A DNA stretch of 64,000 nt from Rhodococcus qingshengii (lineage in GTDB: Bacteria; Actinomycetota; Actinomycetes; Mycobacteriales; Mycobacteriaceae), in NCBI RefSeq assembly GCF_021025955.1, contig NZ_JAJNCL010000021.1:1-64000 (forward strand), given 5' to 3'. Shown piece by piece: positions 62,214 to 64,000 of the stretch; within the stretch, counting starts at the first letter, position 1; each line of letters begins with the position of its first letter. The notes under the pieces are model-generated. The model was not told the origin of the DNA and made no database searches. It saw nothing but the letters and a program-made list of their open reading frames with translations. Position numbers and translations under genes: made by a program.

Positions 62214-62347
62214 ATGGGTTCATCCGACACCGATCTCAAAGTGCTCGACAGTGTCATCAGCGTCGCAGGTGCGTGGCGGCGATATTCGGCGGAGTCGCCG
62301 GTGTTGCCGGGCTTGCGACATTTCTCGGGACCGGCGGTGGGTCGTAG
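62214..62347 (+). pseudogene. Small hydrophobic peptide gene with a frameshift
   Basis: ATG 62214 has AGGAG at 62203-62207. The first frame reads MGSSDTDLKVLDSVISVAGA; at about 62271-62276 a frame change gives AIFGGVAGVAGLATFLGTGG with a TAG at 62345-62347. Joined, it would be a ~44-aa peptide with one amphipathic or membrane-inserting helix, like small actinobacterial pore-forming or membrane peptides. The strong ribosome site and the well-behaved tail argue that it was once a gene. The family is not recognised. Confidence 0.4.
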
Positions 62348-62780
62348 GCGACCTACCGCTCAATCTTGCCGATGGGCTGAAGGCTCGATCTCGACGATCA
62401 GGTCCGCTTGCGAGCGGACTGCCTTGAGCACGTTGGCATTCGGTTGATCCGCCGCTCGGGCCCACTCCCACGGCCGCTTCGGAACTCTTTCCGGAGCGGC
62501 TGTTGCGTTTCACCAGGCTGAACTCTGCCCGTGGTGGGCACCGTTCTGGATGAGAACGCCGACGCGGTATGTGCGACGGTCGAAATCAAGAAGCTTCATG
62601 CAAACAGTCACTGTCAGACTCTGCGGTCGAACGTGGAAGCTGTCGAATCAACCAAGTTGTTGTTGGCCCTGTCCGGAAGAGGCCTGCCCTTCGCTAGCGA
62701 CTGTGAGAAGCGGATTGCTTGCCCTGCCTGCGAATTCGACGGGCGGATCCGTTGCGAGATCGAACGCGGACATGCTGCGA
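62348..62780. other. Gap without recognisable gene
   Basis: Several overlapping frames are open but show neither motif, start signal nor consistent codon bias. This is likely decayed DNA upstream of the 7-bp repeat tract. Confidence 0.4.
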
Positions 62781-62820
62781 TGATTCCTGATTCCTGATTC
62801 CTGATTCCTGATCCTGATTC
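62781..62820. repeat. Tandem 7-bp microsatellite (TGATTCC)
   Basis: Four perfect TGATTCC units (62781-62808) followed by degenerate TGATCC and TGATTC. Such tracts vary in length by slippage and do not match IS ends in this window. Confidence 0.9.
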
Positions 62821-63001
62821 AGACGATTCGGGCGGGGTGGCCGCGGACAGCGTCACGCGGACAGCGCACCCAATCGAGTTCTGCTGCTCGGTCTGTCAGC
62901 TTGAGCTCGACAATGAAGAACTCGCGTTGCATGTCGAAATGTCGGCGTAAATGGAGCTCGATGAGGATGTCGCAACTGATGTCGAGACTAGCTATCTCAA
63001 C
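62819..63001 (-). pseudogene. C-terminal remnant of an unidentified gene, cut by IS6 copy 4
   Basis: About 55 codons on the minus strand (LDISCDILIELHLRRHFDMQ, then REFFIVELKLTDRAAELDWV) run from the IS end at 63002 to TGA 62819-62821, with moderate codon bias. It looks like a mixed alpha/beta protein tail. No family was recognised. The IS remnant has removed the upstream part. Confidence 0.35.
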
Positions 63002-63335
63002 GGCTCTGTCACTTTGATCGAAAAGTTTAGCGGCGCAATTGAGTTGGAGCACGCAGCGATGAAACCCCGTTGGAGGTTGTTCACGTTTCAGGAGACAACC
63101 CCGGTCGCGGCGACTTCCTGCCAGAGCGCGAAGCGGTCGGCCATCTCGGTACGCCATTCGAGCGCGGTCAGTCGGTGCCGGCAGGGCCTGAAATGCGGTG
63201 AGATGCGGCCTAAGGCGGTCAGGAATCGTTGTGCGTGCCCGGGCGAGGTGAAGCGTTTCATCGTATGTTCCCGCTGTCGGGTCGGCTGATGAGAATTCTC
63301 AGCCCGGTTGCTGAAAGTACTTGGATCGGCGAAAC
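63002..63335 (-). mobile_element. IS6-family remnant (copy 4): one terminal repeat and transposase C-terminus
   Basis: The left end reads GGCTCTGTCACTTTGATCGA, a diverged version of the GGCACTGTCACGTT repeat of copies 1 and 2. Inside, the minus strand encodes NRAENSHQPTRQREHTMKRF, ISPHFRPCRHRLTALEWRTE and MADRFALWQEVAATGVVS, the last ~80 transposase residues including the third catalytic acid. It breaks off near FRRSKYF at ~63335, so more than half of the element is missing. Confidence 0.82.
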
Positions 63336-63445
63336 ATCGCACGTCCTGGGGGCACCGCGGATCTAGACACGAACAGCGTCCAGGTGATCGACTTCGACGT
63401 CACGGATCGCTTGGGTAAGCAGGAAGCTGAAGCCTGGCAATAGAG

Positions 63446-64000
63446 TCACAGGCCGACCGCGCCGAGCAGGGCTTCTCCTGGATCGACGACCGCAACGACG
63501 GCCGTGACGAACAGCAGCGCCATCGCAATGGTCATCACAGCACCGAGTGATCCGAGGGCGACGAACATCCGACGGTGGGCACCGTTTGTCGTGTCCGGCG
63601 ATCTGTAGCGTCGGAAGGCGATGACGGTTCCGGTTGCGACTACAGCGATCACCACGGCGGTAGCGACAATCGCCGCCCAGTTGTAGTGCTCGACCTGTGT
63701 GAGCAGCTCGAGCAGTGGCGGCCTGGAGTCTCCGCTCTGCACACCGTTCTCGATCAGAGACTGCGCTGTCTGCCCGTCCGCGTTGTCGGCGGAGAGCATC
63801 GGAAGCAGCGCGACTACGGGTGCGACCGTCGACTGGATGTTGAGCACAGCCAGAAACACCGAAAACAATGACAGCACAGTCGTAGTGGCCGCCGCGACCA
63901 CACAACCTACGCCGGCCGTCAGAGATCGCCGCCACAGAGTCGCCGCGAGCAGACCCAGAACCGCGGTCAGCAGCACCGAGATGACGATCTTGATCGCGTG
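63446..64000 (-). CDS. Multi-pass membrane protein, 5' end outside window
   Basis: The minus-strand frame is open from the window edge (HAIKIVISVLLTAVLGLLAA) to TGA 63446-63448. Four hydrophobic segments are visible: VISVLLTAVLGLLAATLW, VGCVVAAATTTVLSLFSVFL, WAAIVATAVVIAVVATGTVI, and ALGSLGAVMTIAMALLFVTA. A soluble loop (SADNADGQTAQSLIENGVQS) lies between the second and third. A GTG at 63974-63976 could be a start, but the frame continues upstream without a stop, so the gene is treated as partial. Family not recognised. Confidence 0.65.
   Translation of the reverse strand, partial: HAIKIVISVLLTAVLGLLAATLWRRSLTAGVGCVVAAATTTVLSLFSVFLAVLNIQSTVAPVVALLPMLSADNADGQTAQSLIENGVQSGDSRPPLLELLTQVEHYNWAAIVATAVVIAVVATGTVIAFRRYRSPDTTNGAHRRMFVALGSLGAVMTIAMALLFVTAVVAVVDPGEALLGAVGL

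Noticed and set aside
62781..62820. Short CRISPR-like array
   Set aside because: Units are only 7 bp and contiguous with no spacers; it is a simple tandem repeat.

Overview
The window looks like an accessory region of a high-GC actinobacterium, most likely Rhodococcus or a close relative. The evidence is strong G/C bias at third codon positions, GTG starts, actinobacterial-type 2Fe-2S ferredoxin/P450 electron transport, F420/LLM-type and PF04199 cyclase-type enzymes, double-module Lrp regulators and a NarL-type two-component system next to an ABC exporter. No rRNA, tRNA, CRISPR array or replication origin was recognised. I cannot tell chromosome island from large plasmid.

Layout. 1-2.4 kb: debris around an IS6-family element (frameshifted SnoaL-like gene, cut-off SDR). 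2.4-31.9 kb: dense catabolic region. It holds an Lrp regulator with a divergent MFS and amidohydrolase; a dead IS6 copy (7.5-8.3 kb) beside an MFS remnant; RidA, PF04199 hydrolase and EthD-like genes; PucR and AsnC regulators; fumarylacetoacetase-type hydrolase, ferredoxin, ferredoxin reductase and P450; two close MFS paralogues flanking two alpha/beta-hydrolases; LLM oxidoreductase and FAD dehydrogenase; a DJ-1/PfpI (isonitrile hydratase-like) gene with its GlxA/AraC regulator; an ACS-type transporter with an N-acyl-D-amino-acid deacylase and a divergent, frameshifted Lrp gene. 32-34 kb: a junkyard of oppositely oriented acyl-CoA dehydrogenase pieces joined to a truncated indolepyruvate oxidoreductase. 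34-38 kb: PhzF, a MocR/PdxR-type regulator and an amino-acid permease. 39-50 kb: AurF-like diiron protein, serine hydrolases, an ABC exporter with two-component system, small membrane protein, and decayed GrpB, comB and aph genes. 50-56 kb: LuxR regulator and a tightly overlapping cassette of three C-N bond hydrolases (amidohydrolase-3, amidase, nitrilase). 56-64 kb: hydrolases, duplicated terminator-like repeats, fused gene fragments, two more IS6 remnants and a membrane protein running off the end.

How the genes may work together. The 9.6-25.6 kb block reads as a pathway for an unknown, probably cyclic, compound: uptake by MFS carriers, oxidation by a three-component P450 system and by flavin enzymes, then ring or ester opening by PF04199, FAH and alpha/beta-hydrolase proteins, with RidA and EthD as accessory functions. 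The 50-55 kb block reads as stepwise hydrolysis of nitrile, amide or formamide-like groups. The number of frameshifts, internal stops and fusion junctions shows active decay and IS-linked rearrangement; single-base lesions could partly be sequencing errors. All calls are from reading the sequence; no database search was run.
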